64,000 nt of DNA. Source: Heliocidaris tuberculata. Taxonomy: Eukaryota > Echinodermata > Echinoidea > Camarodonta > Echinometridae. The stretch spans positions 56,355,493-56,419,492 of the forward strand of contig CM046832.1 of the NCBI GenBank assembly GCA_025618425.1. The letters are read 5' to 3'. A program made the translations under genes and the position numbers. Positions 38,001-53,000 of the stretch are shown piece after piece. Below the pieces are notes generated by a model. The model had not been told where the DNA came from, searched no databases, and saw only the letters and a program-made list of their open reading frames with translations. Numbering within the stretch: the first letter of the stretch is position 1; every line of letters starts with the position of its first letter.

Positions 38001-41000
38001 ATAATTTTTTTTTTTTCTTTTTTTCTTTTTTTCTTTTATAATAACCCCAAAAAAATTTCCAGGCCCCATTTTTTACTCAACCCCCATCAAAAAATCGCCC
38101 TCTTTTAGAATGTAGGCTAGAGCTGTAATTTGGAAAAATTTTAGTGGAGGGTACATATGGAATTCTTTCCGATCTTTTTGATAATATCCATTAATTTGCC
38201 TCCAGAGATGCAGAAGGGGACAAGATTCCCTTGCGTTTGAAGCAGCTATGTGAGGAGATCAAACCAGAAAGGTGTGGTGATGCCTTGTGCCTCGTCCTTC
38301 ATGTACTCATGGTTGAAACTGGCTTCTACGCCCAGGTAAGTCACCTCAAGGAGCAATACTGGTTAGAATAATTATTAAGCATAGTTGGCAAGTATATTTT
38401 CATGTAATATCTATCAGGTGTTAAAACAAGATGGACTTCTACAATTTTGCTCGAAGAAATGCACCTGTGACTTGTAAATGGGAGAGAAGAATGCAAAATA
38501 GCAAATGAAACCCTACTTTGAGAATGTTTCTTCTTCACATTTAGCCTTCTTAGAACATATGGGAAAATTGAGAGAAAATGAATATTTTCTAGCATGGTAA
38601 AAGTTGTGCTGAGTTGGAAATCTTTTACAGGAACATTTCATAAATAGAAAACTTCTGCAAATTGTAAGCAATGTCTATTTCTTCAGAATTTTTGCAAATA
38701 GCAAAAGTTGTTTGATGTAATTCAGTTTTGTGGCATGAACACATGTGAATCTGTACCTCTCCAAAGATTGGTGATAGTTTCTAGTTTTATAGTAACTCTG
38801 AAATAGTGGATTGTCACTTTTTGATAAGTTTCAATATTGCTTTTTTTTTTCTTTTGTATTTCCATTTGCCATAGCAAACTGCAAGTTCTACCAGCACAGA
38901 CCAGCCATCCTCTTCACATATGGAAGGTACCGAGGAAGGTATGGGAGAGGACCTGGACCTGGACCCAGACCCATTAGCCACCTTACCCCGTGGTTGGAAG
39001 ACGGGAACATCGTACAGGCTACCATACCAGCATGCAGAGTGTAGAGGAGCAGAGTGTACACTAGCAGGTGTTTCCATGGGAACGGTGCTTCTTATTCATG
39101 GTAATGGAAGAGAGAGGGGGGGGGGGGGGTCTTTCAGAGGGATTTTCTTTTTTAATCTTGTTTGAATTTCATCTGTATATTTACAGTTTGTCTGAACCCT
39201 CTCATGATGTGGTAAACTGCCTCAAAAATTAGCTGCGGCAAAATAAAATACCGTAAGTGCGATGCAGTTAACATTTCCATTCATTTAGATGTAAAATGTG
39301 TTTATTTAGCCGCAGTGGCCTTTTTTCAGGGGTGGGGGCTGGCATTTACCTCGTCATATTTGAACGTGCCTGAACTGGATGAAGATAGAGATGGAGAAAT
39401 AATAATCGTAATATGAAAGAAGAGAGGAGAAGGGAGTGCTAGAGAGACCATATGGTACGTAAGGAATTGAAGATGGATAGGGAATATTTTATTTTATGTA
39501 ATATTCTCTTTAATTTTCTTTTTCAACAATATTTCAGTAGCTAGGAAGGGCAAAAAAGTGGTGTCATTCATCATGCCACTATCGTATAACCTCATTTTCG
39601 CCGTCACAGTGTTATATTTGTAAATACAGTTAACTTTGCATAAGTTGAATATCTTGGGACAACAAAAAATAGTTAAACTTATGCAAAATTTGACTTAAGA
39701 AATGTAAATAACACATGTTTTGCGTAGTTTGGTCAAAAAAATTTATTCGACTTGAGTTATGCAACTTCGAGTTGTGCAAGGTTAACTGTAGATTGCTATT
39801 GCAAGTGACATCACAATTTTTTGGAATGCTGTTGCTTAATTTGTACCAATGTACATTCATTCTTCATCTCAGGTCTCATAGGGAAAAAGATTCATGCTAC
39901 GATGCAGCTAAAACCAGCCCTGTATGCCTCACATGTTGATGGTATGTCTCTTTACTGCTCAGTTTCTGTTACTGCTGATATTTGCAAAAATATACATTAA
40001 AGGTAATAGATAGTTTTGGGGAGCCCTCAAAAACTTTTTGTGAGATTTCTTTGATTTTACTTAATAAATAGCAGGGTACTAACATAACTAAGATGCTGTG
40101 AAGTTTTTTCCTCCTCAAGTGAAATATTTATCGAATTAGAGGTGAAAAGTAATAAAAATCCCTGGCCCCCAAAAAGAGGGGATGTAAATTCCAACAACGG
40201 CCACACACATTTCTCACATGAGGCTTGCTGTGTGTTACAGAATACGCTATACACAGAGCGAAGCGCTGGGTTTATTGTGTGGGGAACCTTAGGGTGGATA
40301 TGGTCTTAGTGTAAGGCCATGAAAAGCCGTTACCAAGCGTTTCTTACAGATATTTACACTAAAATTTGTTCGAAATCGTGAATGGAATGTTAAATAATCT
40401 CGTGCATGTGTCTTATGATAAAAGGAGAATAGTATGTGACTATGTTACATATGTTTCTTGCCAGTATGATTTTTGCTACCGAGACTGTCTATGAGCTTTA
40501 AACTAGAGCAGTAAAAGATTCCTACTGGATGTCTTTTCAGGACAGACTGTATTTTATGTAGTTAAAATAACTTTTTGTGGAATGGGTGATACTTTTGGAA
40601 AAAATATATGTTGGCAAATACATGATAGGTACATAAGGCAAGATGTTTAACATATATATGACCTACCAGATTTCAGTTGGAACAATAAATTGTCTTTCTT
40701 TTTTTTTGTACAAAGTAGTTTGATTGCTTAATCATAGAATCCTTAATTTTGTTTTTTCCATGGACATTTGAACCATCCTGTCTGCTTGACTATATATATA
40801 GAGTAAATACGTGAAATCCTTTTGCTTTTTATATAAAATTTAGAAAAAGATTCTTTAACTAGAAGTTATTGATGAAAGTGTGCATAACATAGTTATTTGA
40901 TTTGGGTTGGGTCTGTTTAGGTAAGTCATTTACAATTTTGAGAATTTCTAGTTTTTGAAGTGAACAAACCCCCCAAAAAGTAATTAGGCAACACAAACGT

Positions 41001-44000
41001 GTTTGTGTTTTTAGCTGGCAGATCACTAATGTAACCTTTTTACTTGTAAAAGACATTGTTTCATTAAAGGCAATCTATTCTTATTTTGATTTTGAGTTTT
41101 GACAAACTGGTGATGTACACTGATCACTGATAATGCCATGTTATCTTGTACATCTTTGTTAATTAGGGAGTGTTTCCTTCACCAATCTTGCCTACCTGTC
41201 CAGGAACTTTAAAGACACCATAGTTTATCCTCTGCTTGCTGCAATGAGAGCAGGTAAGATAACATTTTACATTTGGTGAATTGTTACTTTAATTGTAACA
41301 ATTACATCATTGGACCTAATTTTAGGTGAATTGTAGTTGAAACCTATATCATCGAAACCAATTCAAAGGTGGTGTATCTATTTTCCAGATTCTCCACCCA
41401 GATGTGAATGGGTACCCAATATGCCAGAGCGCTACATATTTGGCCGCTCGGCTATGACCGGGGTAATAATGTTGGAGCGCCATGAGCGTCATCTCGTGAT
41501 TCAGAGCTCCATACATGAAGCCATTATGATCATTATTATTATTATTCTCAAAACATATGCTTTTCTAACTGGAACATTTGCAGAAGGAAATATTGTTTAA
41601 ATGATAATAATTTCATGTTTAATTTTGTCACAATTAAATATCAAATTAAATTAGACACCTAGTAATGATTTCAATACTCATTAATTGCTTCACAAAATGA
41701 TAAGCTATTTTGTTTGGAACTCTATTTTTCTCAAGAGTTTTTAAATTAGATTATTAACTATTCAACCATTTTCATTTTTGTTTGAAAATGTTAAATGTTG
41801 GAACTCTATTTTTCTCAAGAGTTTTTAAATTAGATTATTAACTATTCAACCATTTTCATTTTTGTTTGAAAATGTTAAATAGAACATGTATTATAGATCA
41901 TTTAAAGATGGTTTTGGTTTCATTATATTTATGTTACTTCTCAATATTTATTTGTGCACTTTCCTCATTCCCTTGAAGAGTTTTCTATAGATTTCTGGAA
42001 TACACTTAATGCTGAATATGGCCAACATTTTTATTCAAGCATATATCCATTGTGAATAAATTTGCAGTTTATGAAATTTTTATTAATTTAAATTATTTCT
42101 CTGTTAAAAGCATTATGTTGAATCAATTTGCATTTAACCCACTATTCCATCTTTTATTTTTTTTAGATCTGGGTCTTCCTCCATTACATGGCCTTCTTGC
42201 TCTCTTTCCAGAAATACAGGTTTGTAATATAATCTTTTGGGGGTTCTCTCTTACCATAGATTGCTGAAAGGAAGAATTTTTTTCACATCAAACCAATGAT
42301 GCTCAGAAAACAACCAGTTGAGAGAATGATATTAATGCCGCTCTTTAAAAAAAAAAAGATCTCAGTTACATCCCAGCAAATATTAGAGAGCATTCTGGAA
42401 AAACAAGTTTTTCTATCTACAGTGAAAATACATTCAACCAAGTCAGGATGAGATAGACAATCCATTCTCATCTCTTCTTTCTCCTTCAATCTGCAACACT
42501 CTGTAATCTCTGTCAACCTTGTTTTGTTTTTTTAATTTATATGTAGCAAGATAAGCTTATCTTCTGGAAGCCCAGCCAAGCATTCTTAGGATAAAAAAAA
42601 AAAGATGTTATTTCAGCTCCCTAAGGAACATTTTGTGTGTAGCATTTGAACATAGTTTCAACATAGATACTCCCTTCTTTGTTCTAAGAAAGTAACATCA
42701 ATAAAATAAATGGATAAGTATAAAATTGCCAATTTTTCGGCTCACAAATTTTGTAAATTTCTAGGGCATTCTTAGAGTTTGATCACTAAGCACATAGAGT
42801 GGAAGGAAAGAATGACTTTTTGAGATTGCAATTGATATTTGAAAATATTACTCCAATACCAGGTACTTCAGGAAAATAGAATATGGCTACAAGAAGGCTT
42901 GTTCTTTCTGTTTGTTATTCAGACCTGTAATCTGCTTTTCTCATTCATATCTGTCTCATCTTGGTAGAATAGAAAAGTTAACTTCATTTGTGTCGTTGGT
43001 TTATAGCTGAAGATCTTGAGTTTTCTGGATCTACCCAACCTGCTTATCATGTCAACCGTCTCCCACCATTTCAACAGTCTTATCAGTGATCCGTTGCTAT
43101 GGAGACAGCTGCTGCTAAGAGACTTTGGAGGCAAAGTCACAGACAGGCACTGCAACTGGAAGAATGTAAGTGAGCTGTAGGTCTCCAAGATCATGATTGC
43201 AGTTTAGTCAAAGCAATGTGAAGTCGAGAGTCAGAATAATTTGTATTTGTATCCTGTATAGGATAAATAAAATCATGAAATGGTCTTTGCTCTGGATGCA
43301 TTATACAATGCTAGGGGTTTTGTATGGTAGAAGATGTTTGACATTGGGTAGCAGGGTCCTAGCATAGGGAAGTGTATGGCCGTGATCTAGCGCTTCTTTC
43401 AAATATTTATGTGAAAAATCACTGGAAATCATGGATGAAATATCAAATTATCTCGCACATGTATCTTTTGATGAGAACAATGTGAGACTTTATTTAATGC
43501 AGCTTTAATTTTTGCTACCAAAACTGTATGTGAGCTTTAAAATATCACTCCCATAGGGCTCCCAAACATAAATAAACTATGTATTACTGTTTTGCAGGTG
43601 TACAAAGAGAGATACCATTTGAAGAAATTGAGAGAGCAGCTGAGAAGTCGCATCCAGAATTCTTTCTACCCACCTGGTCGACGCCCATTTGCCTTTGTAC
43701 CCCCTATACCTCACCCTCTACCAGGCATCTACCCCCCTGGATACAGGTAAGCATATGCTGCATAGATGCTCTCTTACTTGTTACCCCATAGTCTAGTTCT
43801 GGACTCTTTTTACTGATTTTTTTATTCGCCGACTATACGCGATAAGCCGAGTGATGGCGCGACCCCGAGAACCTGTTGGCCCCGAAAAAAAAAAGTCCAG
43901 TGCAATTGCTCCACGCTGACGACTTTCCCTGAGATTTTTCAGGGAGAGCAATTAAAATTGGCCGCGCCTCCACAGCTAAAGCGCTAGTCTTTGCTTGACA

Positions 44001-47000
44001 TCATTTTGAAGTAGTAATGGGGAAATCTGGTATGATCTAGTGATGAAATGATTTTATATTCCTTAACGAGGTGCTATGTTGCATCAAAATTAATCTTTAA
44101 ATTCAAATTTGATGAATGATGACCATTAAAACTTCCTCTTTTAACATCATTTTCGCTAAAGATACAATAAGGTTTGTAGATATAAACTACTGTGTTATAT
44201 GCATGCATAGCGTGTTAATGATACGTAGGTCCGTGTGTGTGTGTGTAGGCCTAGCGTATTTAACTCTCTATATACCTAGCGCTCCACGTGTGTATAGCTG
44301 TGATACGTGAAACATTACATATATATATATACACGAAATGCAAGCGCGTATATGTTGCATACATTCAACTTCCAAAGTTTTCTTCGAACTTTAACTATAC
44401 ATACAGCGCCGTTAAATGATTACGATTGCGTGTTAATTTGATTTCGAGGTTGAGTTTCGTTCCTGAAATGAATGATGGCGACAGCTTTTGTACGTCCTTC
44501 TGTCAGAGATTCCATCTTGCACGTCACCAAAAAGTTGGGAATAGCGACTTTGAAGTCCCAGCAAGATAAAGCTCTTGAATCTTTCTTGCTAGGACACGAT
44601 GTCTTCCTGAGTGTACCTACTGGGTATGGAAAGAGCGTTGTATTTCAAGGGGCCTCACTCTGCGTAGACTACTTGAACAATGTCCAGGACAAAGATGCTG
44701 AAAAGAATTTTGTAATTGTTGTGATGCCCCTCAAAGCATTAATTAAAGATCAGATTGATAGGGCTGCAGAGTTAGGGATCGCTGCAGCAGACCTCAGTGG
44801 GGGACTAACTGACGAACTCCGCCTGCAATTATCGCTGGGCAAGCTGTCTCTGCTGACCACGTCTCCAGAGTTTTTGACTGGAGAGACTGGATCAGAGTTT
44901 CTGAAGATGGACTCTGTTCAGCAGCGACTTTGTGGATTTTTCGTCGACGAAAGTCACTGTGTAACAAAATGGTGAGTTTTCATGGTTTTGTTTACAAATA
45001 CAAGGGTGCAGACAAAGGCTACTGATAATAGTTTGAATTCGTTTTACATGAACAAGTACATGTAGATTTGGCCATAGACCTCTAAAAAGTCGAAGTAACT
45101 GTTACTCATCTAGATCAAAATCTACTCCAACTTAATTAAGTGTCCTAGTTAGTTATTTAGTTTTATGACTAAAGTATTGTTAATGTTTTTTTTCAATCGA
45201 TTTTTAAAGATACATGTGAGACGATGTCTACCTGCAGAGAGCTCATAATAGATCAAACATCACTCAACTTTATCTCTCTTAGACTTAAAGTTGATCCCTC
45301 CACTGTTTTGGAGATTCCTGTAATTCAATTGATGCAGATAGGGGTTCATCAGTAAGAGATAGTAAGAGATAGATCCAGTAGGTTTTAACCATTTTCGACA
45401 AAGTGTATCATGTGATCATTTATTCTGTAAAGAAAGTGTAAAGCCTTGTTCAGACATGGCGCAACAAAGCTCAGCAACATTTTCTCTAGTGGTCAGACAT
45501 GATGAGTCAAAATGGCCCACTGAATGATGTATGTTAATTAACATGCACTTTTATTTTTTAAACTCTCAAATAAGAGAGTTTTTTGTCCAAAGTTGCGGTC
45601 GACAGAGTTATGACATATTTTCTGCTAACTTTTTAAGAATTTGATTGGTTTAAAGCTTTTTGTAGCAAGGTGACAAAAAAAAAAATCCCATTGACTTTGT
45701 ACACAAAATGTTGTTGAGCTTTGTTGAGCTTTGTTGCGCCATGTCTGAACAAGCCTTAAGCACAATAATTTGTTATTTTATTTGTATGATGGCTGTTTTT
45801 ACCCAGAATACTCTTTATTACACTGTACATTTGTATCTCCGTTCATTTCCATAGGGGCCAGTCTTCAGGAAAGACCCAAGCTTTCCGGGAAAGTTATGGT
45901 CGGCTCGGAGAGCTGCGATCTACTCTTCCAGCTGTGCCTGTGGTTGCCATGACAGCAACAGCAACAACAGACATCAGAAGCAAGGTGGCGCAGAGCCTTG
46001 GAATGCGAAATTATGTCACCATTGTTGAGTCTCCAGACAAACAGAACATCAAACATGTTGTGCTGGGCACAAAGAAAAGGGATTTTGATGATTCGTTAAA
46101 GTTTTTTGTGGATGAGCTGAAGACCAAGGGACGCCAGTGTGAACAGATGATTTTGTACTGCCAATCCAGGAAATTAGTAGCAGAGCTGTATGCTATGTTT
46201 TGTAGCGAATTGCCTAAGTCAGTTTCCGCATATGTGCAAATGTACCACACTAACACTGAACAGGATATCCAGGAGATGATCATCGCTGACATGGGAGACC
46301 CAGATGGAGAGATCAGAGTTCTCATAGCCACCATCGCATTTGGCATGGGAGTCAATGTGAAAGGGATGCACTCCACAATTATGATTGGAAGGCCATCAGA
46401 GCTCGATGATTATCTACAAATGGCAGGAAGAGTTGGAAGGGATGGAAAACAGAGCATGTGTTTGACTGTGAAATATCCAGGGGATATTGTTGAAAGGGGT
46501 GTTTCAAAATCAATGGAAAGATTTATGAAGGGAACCGAGTGCAGGAGAGGTGTCATCAATGAAAATTACATGTCCAGTGGTACAGTCATCAAGAAGCATG
46601 AATGTTGTGATGTTTGTGCAGTACAATGCATGTGTTCTGAGAATAAGTGTGGTGCTGAGCCACCACGGTTGGAAAGTCTGGCACGTAATCACCATGACAT
46701 GCAAGGAGAAGCTACTGAGTTCCCAGTTGTCATTCCCACACCTGCCCAGCAGGACAAGCTGAAAAGATGTTTGGATGAATATCGAAATGAACTGGTAAGA
46801 GAATGTCCAGATCATCTGTACAGTGGGAAGGACACTGCCAGTGGACTTTCAGAGTGTACAATATCAAAAATAATGCTGGAAATCAATGTGTATCTGTCTA
46901 GAGATCAGTATATGAGGAGATACCACTTTGGTAGCTCCGATGTTGCACAGAGAACCTGGGAAAAGTATCTCAATGCTCTTGAAAGGAGAGATATGAATTT

Positions 47001-50000
47001 GCCTGACAATTCTAGCACCCTAGTCCAAGAGGATGATTCTGATGGATCCGATGGTTGGTCCGGGAATGAATTTGCTGATGCTATTGCTGATTATCACCTG
47101 GATGACAGTGATAGACTTTTGCTTTCTTCATTGACCGAGTGATTTTGTTTTCATATTTTCATTGCATTTGTCCAATATCTTAATGTGCAGTGATTTAAGT
47201 ACTGTCCAAGCATGAATGTATTAGTATAACAGGCTGTTGTATATGGTAATGGCTCTGAGGTGTTTTGGATTACTCATGTACACTTACATGTATGTAATAT
47301 GCACTTTGAAACTCGTGAGAATTTTCAAAGAAACTTGTACATATGTACATACATGTAGCTTGAGCTCAGTTAATGTATTTTATTTTATCATATATTATGG
47401 ACTATGGACCTATATTGATCTCCCCTAGCTTAATCAAAACTTTCTGACATTGATCTACATATAGATGTGCATTAGGTATCCCTGAACAGCGCTTTATAAA
47501 TAGCCAATATTATAATTATTGCTTACATCATTATAAAGCTTCATCATGGTTCAGTGAAAATATGACTCACATGCAATGCAGATTGGCCTAAAAACACCTA
47601 TTATAAATGTGTTACACATGTACATGTACCTGTACATATGAGTCATATCTGATATGAGATTACTTCTGCCATCAATTTTATTAATGTTCATGTACATGTA
47701 TGTACAATGTATAGCAAACTTAATCAGTTACTCATTTTAAGTGGAATTTCGAGATGCGTTTGAGAAAAATTAAGGTGATAGAGGCAACTAATGTGCATAT
47801 TTTATGTATAGCATTGTGTTATTGTTGGAATATTCTATACAAGTAAGGTATTTACATTGTATAGAAAAAAGAAAAGAAAAATGTAAATAGATTGTAATGT
47901 CCAAAACATGGGCAGAGTTGTTGTTTGATCTTCAATCCTCTGATTTATTGCCATAATAGGCTATTACCATGGCAACACATTTTCAGACAAGGGTTTCGTG
48001 CCAAATTTAGTCTTTAATAATGTTATAATGACTGTAAAGTCATTGTAGCTCTCAGGATAAGTTCTCAGATAAATCTGTACCCTCTTCACATAGGCATGAC
48101 TATGTTATTAATTTAGGATAAATCATTCATTCATTCACATTGAGAAACATTGTTGTTCTAACCCAGTACAAGGAATTTATTTGTCATGTACATGTACATG
48201 CATAAGTCTGTTTGGCAAGAGGTTTGATTTCATACATGTAAGCAAGCATGCTGTACTGTACTTGACAGAAAGTTAGTTTAAAATTTTGTTAGTTTAAAAT
48301 CTCTCTTTAAATGTTACAGAAGGTAACTTCTCAACATAATAGTGTAGTAACTTCTACATGTGTAGTTGGTCAATCATTCCATTTCATCATTCAAAACAAA
48401 TGGTTGGTCACCCATTTGTACATTTGTAAACATGTGTCACTATGTGTTATTATTATGGGTATGTTAAAGTGGGGACTTGATTCTCCATGTACTATGATGC
48501 AGTAGCTGCACATCTCACTGTTATCTTGTAATATTATTCTGTACATGTATGTTGAAGAAGTATTCAATGTTATTTTGATCTGAAATAAAAAGAAATAAAA
48601 TGATCAATTGAACTTTATACCTCTGAATATAATATGGAGTCTTTATCGAACCACTCTCTTAGTGCAAAGTATTTGTACAAACTGCAAGACTTCAATGCAC
48701 CTCTTGTCCATTTGTGGGCATGCAAAGAGTTGGTAAGTTTGTGTCCCATACAGTGTATGTTGCCAACTACAGTGTATTTGGAATATTGCTCAAAGTTAAC
48801 AAATTTGGTTATAAAAAAAGGAAAACATCAATTGCTTTCATTTATTATTCATATCTTCTCTGACCCAAATTGTTGTTTGGTGTAATTTAATCACTTCATC
48901 AGGATCATTAATATCTTGAAAGCTCGGAACCAGTAACATATGGGACTTGGAACTACCTGCCTTTATTGCAGCAATTGTGAACTAGTGTGGGTGTTGCATT
49001 TTTGAAAGAGAGTATGCTTTTACATGTACAGTGTACATGTAAGTTCTGTTTTAGCAAGGAGTTGGTTTTAGTACATGTGCTTCTAGACACGAGTGATATC
49101 TGAGAGGAGAGGATGCTGGTGTGTTTGTGTTTGTGTTTGTTATGTTCTGTGGAGTTACGTGGTCATGCTATGGTCATGATGTGGTCTTTATCTTCTCCAC
49201 AGTGAATGCCTGACTGTCCAGTACAATTTACACTTAAAGGCCAAGTCCACTCTAATATCAAGTTGATTTTAATAGAGTAAAATTAAACAAGCATAAAAGT
49301 GAAAATTTTATTGAAATCAGATGTAAAATAAGAAAGTTAGGGCATTTTGAAGTTTTGCATTATTTCTTGAAACAGTGATATGCATAACATGGGCGGTATG
49401 CAAGTGAGTTAACCGATGATGTCACACACTCACTTTATCTTATGAATTTTATTATATGAAATATATTTCAATTTTTTGCTTCAATAATGTAAAACATGGT
49501 TTGACGCCTTATGGAACAGGTAAAATTATTATTGTAACTTATTTTGATACAAGGGAGAGATTCTTTATTATCACATCCATAAAACTGAAATATTTGAAAT
49601 TTCATATAATAAAATACATAAGGAAAAGTGAGTGTGTGACATCATCGGTTCACTCATTTGCATACATGTACCGCACATGTTATGCATCACTGTTTCATGA
49701 AATAATGCAAAACTTCAAAATGCCGCAACTTTATTTTACATCAGATTTCAGTTAAATTTTCACTGTTATGCTTGTTTAATTTTACTCTACTTATTCAAAT
49801 CATCATGATATTAGCGTGGAATCGGCCTTTAAGTTTTTCATCACACGGACTTGCTCCACGTTACATGCACATTCATACATGTACATGCACAAGTAGGCTG
49901 ATTAATGTATTCAAACTTATACAAATTGTACTTAGCAATAACCTACGCAGAGTTGACTTTCTGATAAAGGCATGATCTAACAATGTGTAATTGCGCGTGT

Positions 50001-53000
50001 TTGAACCCTAATAAACAGCTGGGAATGGGACCACAAGTTTTGCATAATTTCAATTTTTTGCTTTTCACGCTTTCCACACTCCTTAATCTTTATACATACA
50101 ATCCAGTTATTAACACGTATCAAAAATTTGAGTGCACACACACATGATGAAAATGAGACTATTCAATCTACTTTGAAAGAAATATTTATTAAGGCACAAA
50201 GTATTCTGGACAACAAGTCCACTTAAACAATGGCAAGATATAAGTAAGCGAGTATCTTTCAATATGTTACTTAGCTACATGTAGATGAATAATTTAAAGG
50301 TAATAAAGTAATGAAAGACAGTGCCTATCATTTATTGAATACAAACAGTTTACAGGCAATTTTACACCAGTAAATGACAATGGCAGGTATTCTCATAAGT
50401 TAAGCCGGGACTAAGTCCAGACTAAACACTTCTATGGAATGCTAGGTTTCATCCTCTTCCTTCAATATTCATGACATATCCAAAAATCACCTCTCCCGTA
50501 TCCAGGGGGGGGGGGGGGGGGCTCAGATTTAGTTCCGACAGGAAGTTGTGGCATTGGATTTAGGAATCTCAGGGAATGGAGGCATGACCTTGTCTGTTTT
50601 TTCGGGGGTTTTGGGGGGGGGGGCATTTTAAACTACATGTACTCTTTTAAAGTGATTTTCAAAAAATCTGAGAGGCAGCTTCCTTTCTTTCTCTTCATGC
50701 AAATAGAAACTGGCAAATGAAAGAAAACATACATGTAAGTGACATAATTCAATGATCCTACATAACTCATAACAACTTATATAATAATACAGTTAACCTT
50801 GCCTAACTCGAAGTCGCATAAGTCGAACTTTGCCTAAGTCGTATCAATTTTTGTTACCAAACATTGCAAAACACGTGTTATTTACATTTCCTAAGTCGAA
50901 TTTTGCATAAGTCGAAATGTTTTTTTGTGGTCCCAACAGATTCGACTTACGCAAAGTTAACTGTATCTGCACGTATGAATTACCCTGTACATGTTTGTGA
51001 ATACTAAAATGGCATTGAGACTGACAAGCTGAATTTTCAACATTAAAGCACGAAAATGTATTACAAATACATACATTCACAAACTACATGTAGATTTACA
51101 GCTGTTAACTAATTTAATAAGAAGAGTATGTGACCAAAATACAATACATATTCCTCCAAAACATTGGTACACGTATCTCCACCACAGCTGCCCAAAGAGC
51201 TAGTCTCCAACTACATGTATGATTCAATAGAGTGGAATGATTAGCTTTCTTTCTTTCTCTTCATGCAAATAGAAACTGTCACATGAAAGCTGTGTGCAAC
51301 ATAACTTACATAATTCAATGATCGTACATAACTCATAACAACTTATGATTACTAAAAATACAATAATATTTGCACATATGACTTTCAAAATATTGATATT
51401 TTTACCACAGCTGCCCAATAAGAAAGTCTCCAATTTTGCTTCGATGGAGAGGAATGATTTGTAAAATTAGCTTTCTTTCTTTCTCTTCATGCAAATAGAA
51501 ACTGTTGCATGAAAGTATCTTCAGTTACTTAATTCAATGATTGTATATAACCAATAACAACTTATTACTAAAAATACAATATTTGCAGATATGACTTTCA
51601 AAATATTTATGTCTTTACCACAGCTGCCCAATAAGAAAGTCTCCAACAATGCTTTAAAGGTAACAGATAGTTTTGGGAAGCTCTCAAAATCTTTTCGTGA
51701 GATTTCTTTGATTTTACTTAATGAATAGCAGGGTACTAACATAACTAAGATGCTGTGAAGTTTTTTCCTCCGCAAGTGAAATATTTATCGAAAGAGAGGT
51801 GAAAAGTAATAAAAATCCCTGGCCCAAAAAAGAGGGGATGTAAATTCAGACAACGGCCACACACATTACGCTTATGGGGATTGCTGTGAATACGCTACAC
51901 ATAATGCGAAGCGCTGGGTTTATTGTGCGGCGAACCTTCGGGTGGATATGGTCTTAGCGTGAGGCAGTGAAAAGCCGTTACCAAACGTTCCTTACAGATA
52001 TTAACACTAAAATTTGTTCGAAATCGTGAATGGAATGTTAAATAATCTCGTACATGTGTCTTATGATAAAAGAAGAATAGTATGTGACTATGTTAGATAA
52101 GTTTCTTGCCAGTATGTTTTTGCTACCGAGACTGTCTGTGAGCTTTAAAGCGAGTGGAATATTGTGTATAAATATAACTTTTTGACGCCTTTTCTGTAAG
52201 ATTTTCTATTAAAGTGAAATGCGAAAATCTGCATCAAAATATTTCTTAAATGCTTGTGCCCACACTGAATACAATAGCACTGTAATCTTTTCATATAATC
52301 ATATAAAATGTACATCTGAAATTGAATGTTTCTCACTATGCTATCCACGGACATGTACATAACACAAAATACACTGTTCATAGATATAATAAGGACACAT
52401 AAATGATAATTAAACCTATCTTTATAACAATGGCAAGACCTTGAAGAATGTAAAAGATCTCATGCTGAGGTGATTATAAACGTCTGTTTTTTTTAATACA
52501 ATGGCAAATGCCAAGTCTAAATACAAGCATATGATCGAATTGAGTGCAACCATTATACTAGTTACCAGTTTTGCCAACAATGAAATCTGACATTCCAACA
52601 ATTTAGTGGGTCACATAGTACTTAAGTTGTCCATGATGATTATAACATTCTTAGCCTGTCAAACCATGAACCTTGTCAATCAACTTCATTGTACATATTC
52701 AGAAACGCAATCACTTGGGTTGTACAGTTGTATGCATGTATAAGTAAGAATATGCTACATGTAAGAAGGAAGCAGTCTAGATTCTTAGAGTATGAGAAGG
52801 AAAAAAAATAATTCCTTTATAAATGCAATCACGTAAATCAAGTTTGCTAAACAATGAAAAGACCAGGGCCCATATTCATAAAACCTTAATAAGCGATGGT
52901 AGTTATCACCTAACTGTGTACTGTGGCCAATGTAATTAGTTGACTAGTAGCTTAGGTGTGCTACATGTATATCTCCATCGTGTAAGTGGTACTACATGAA

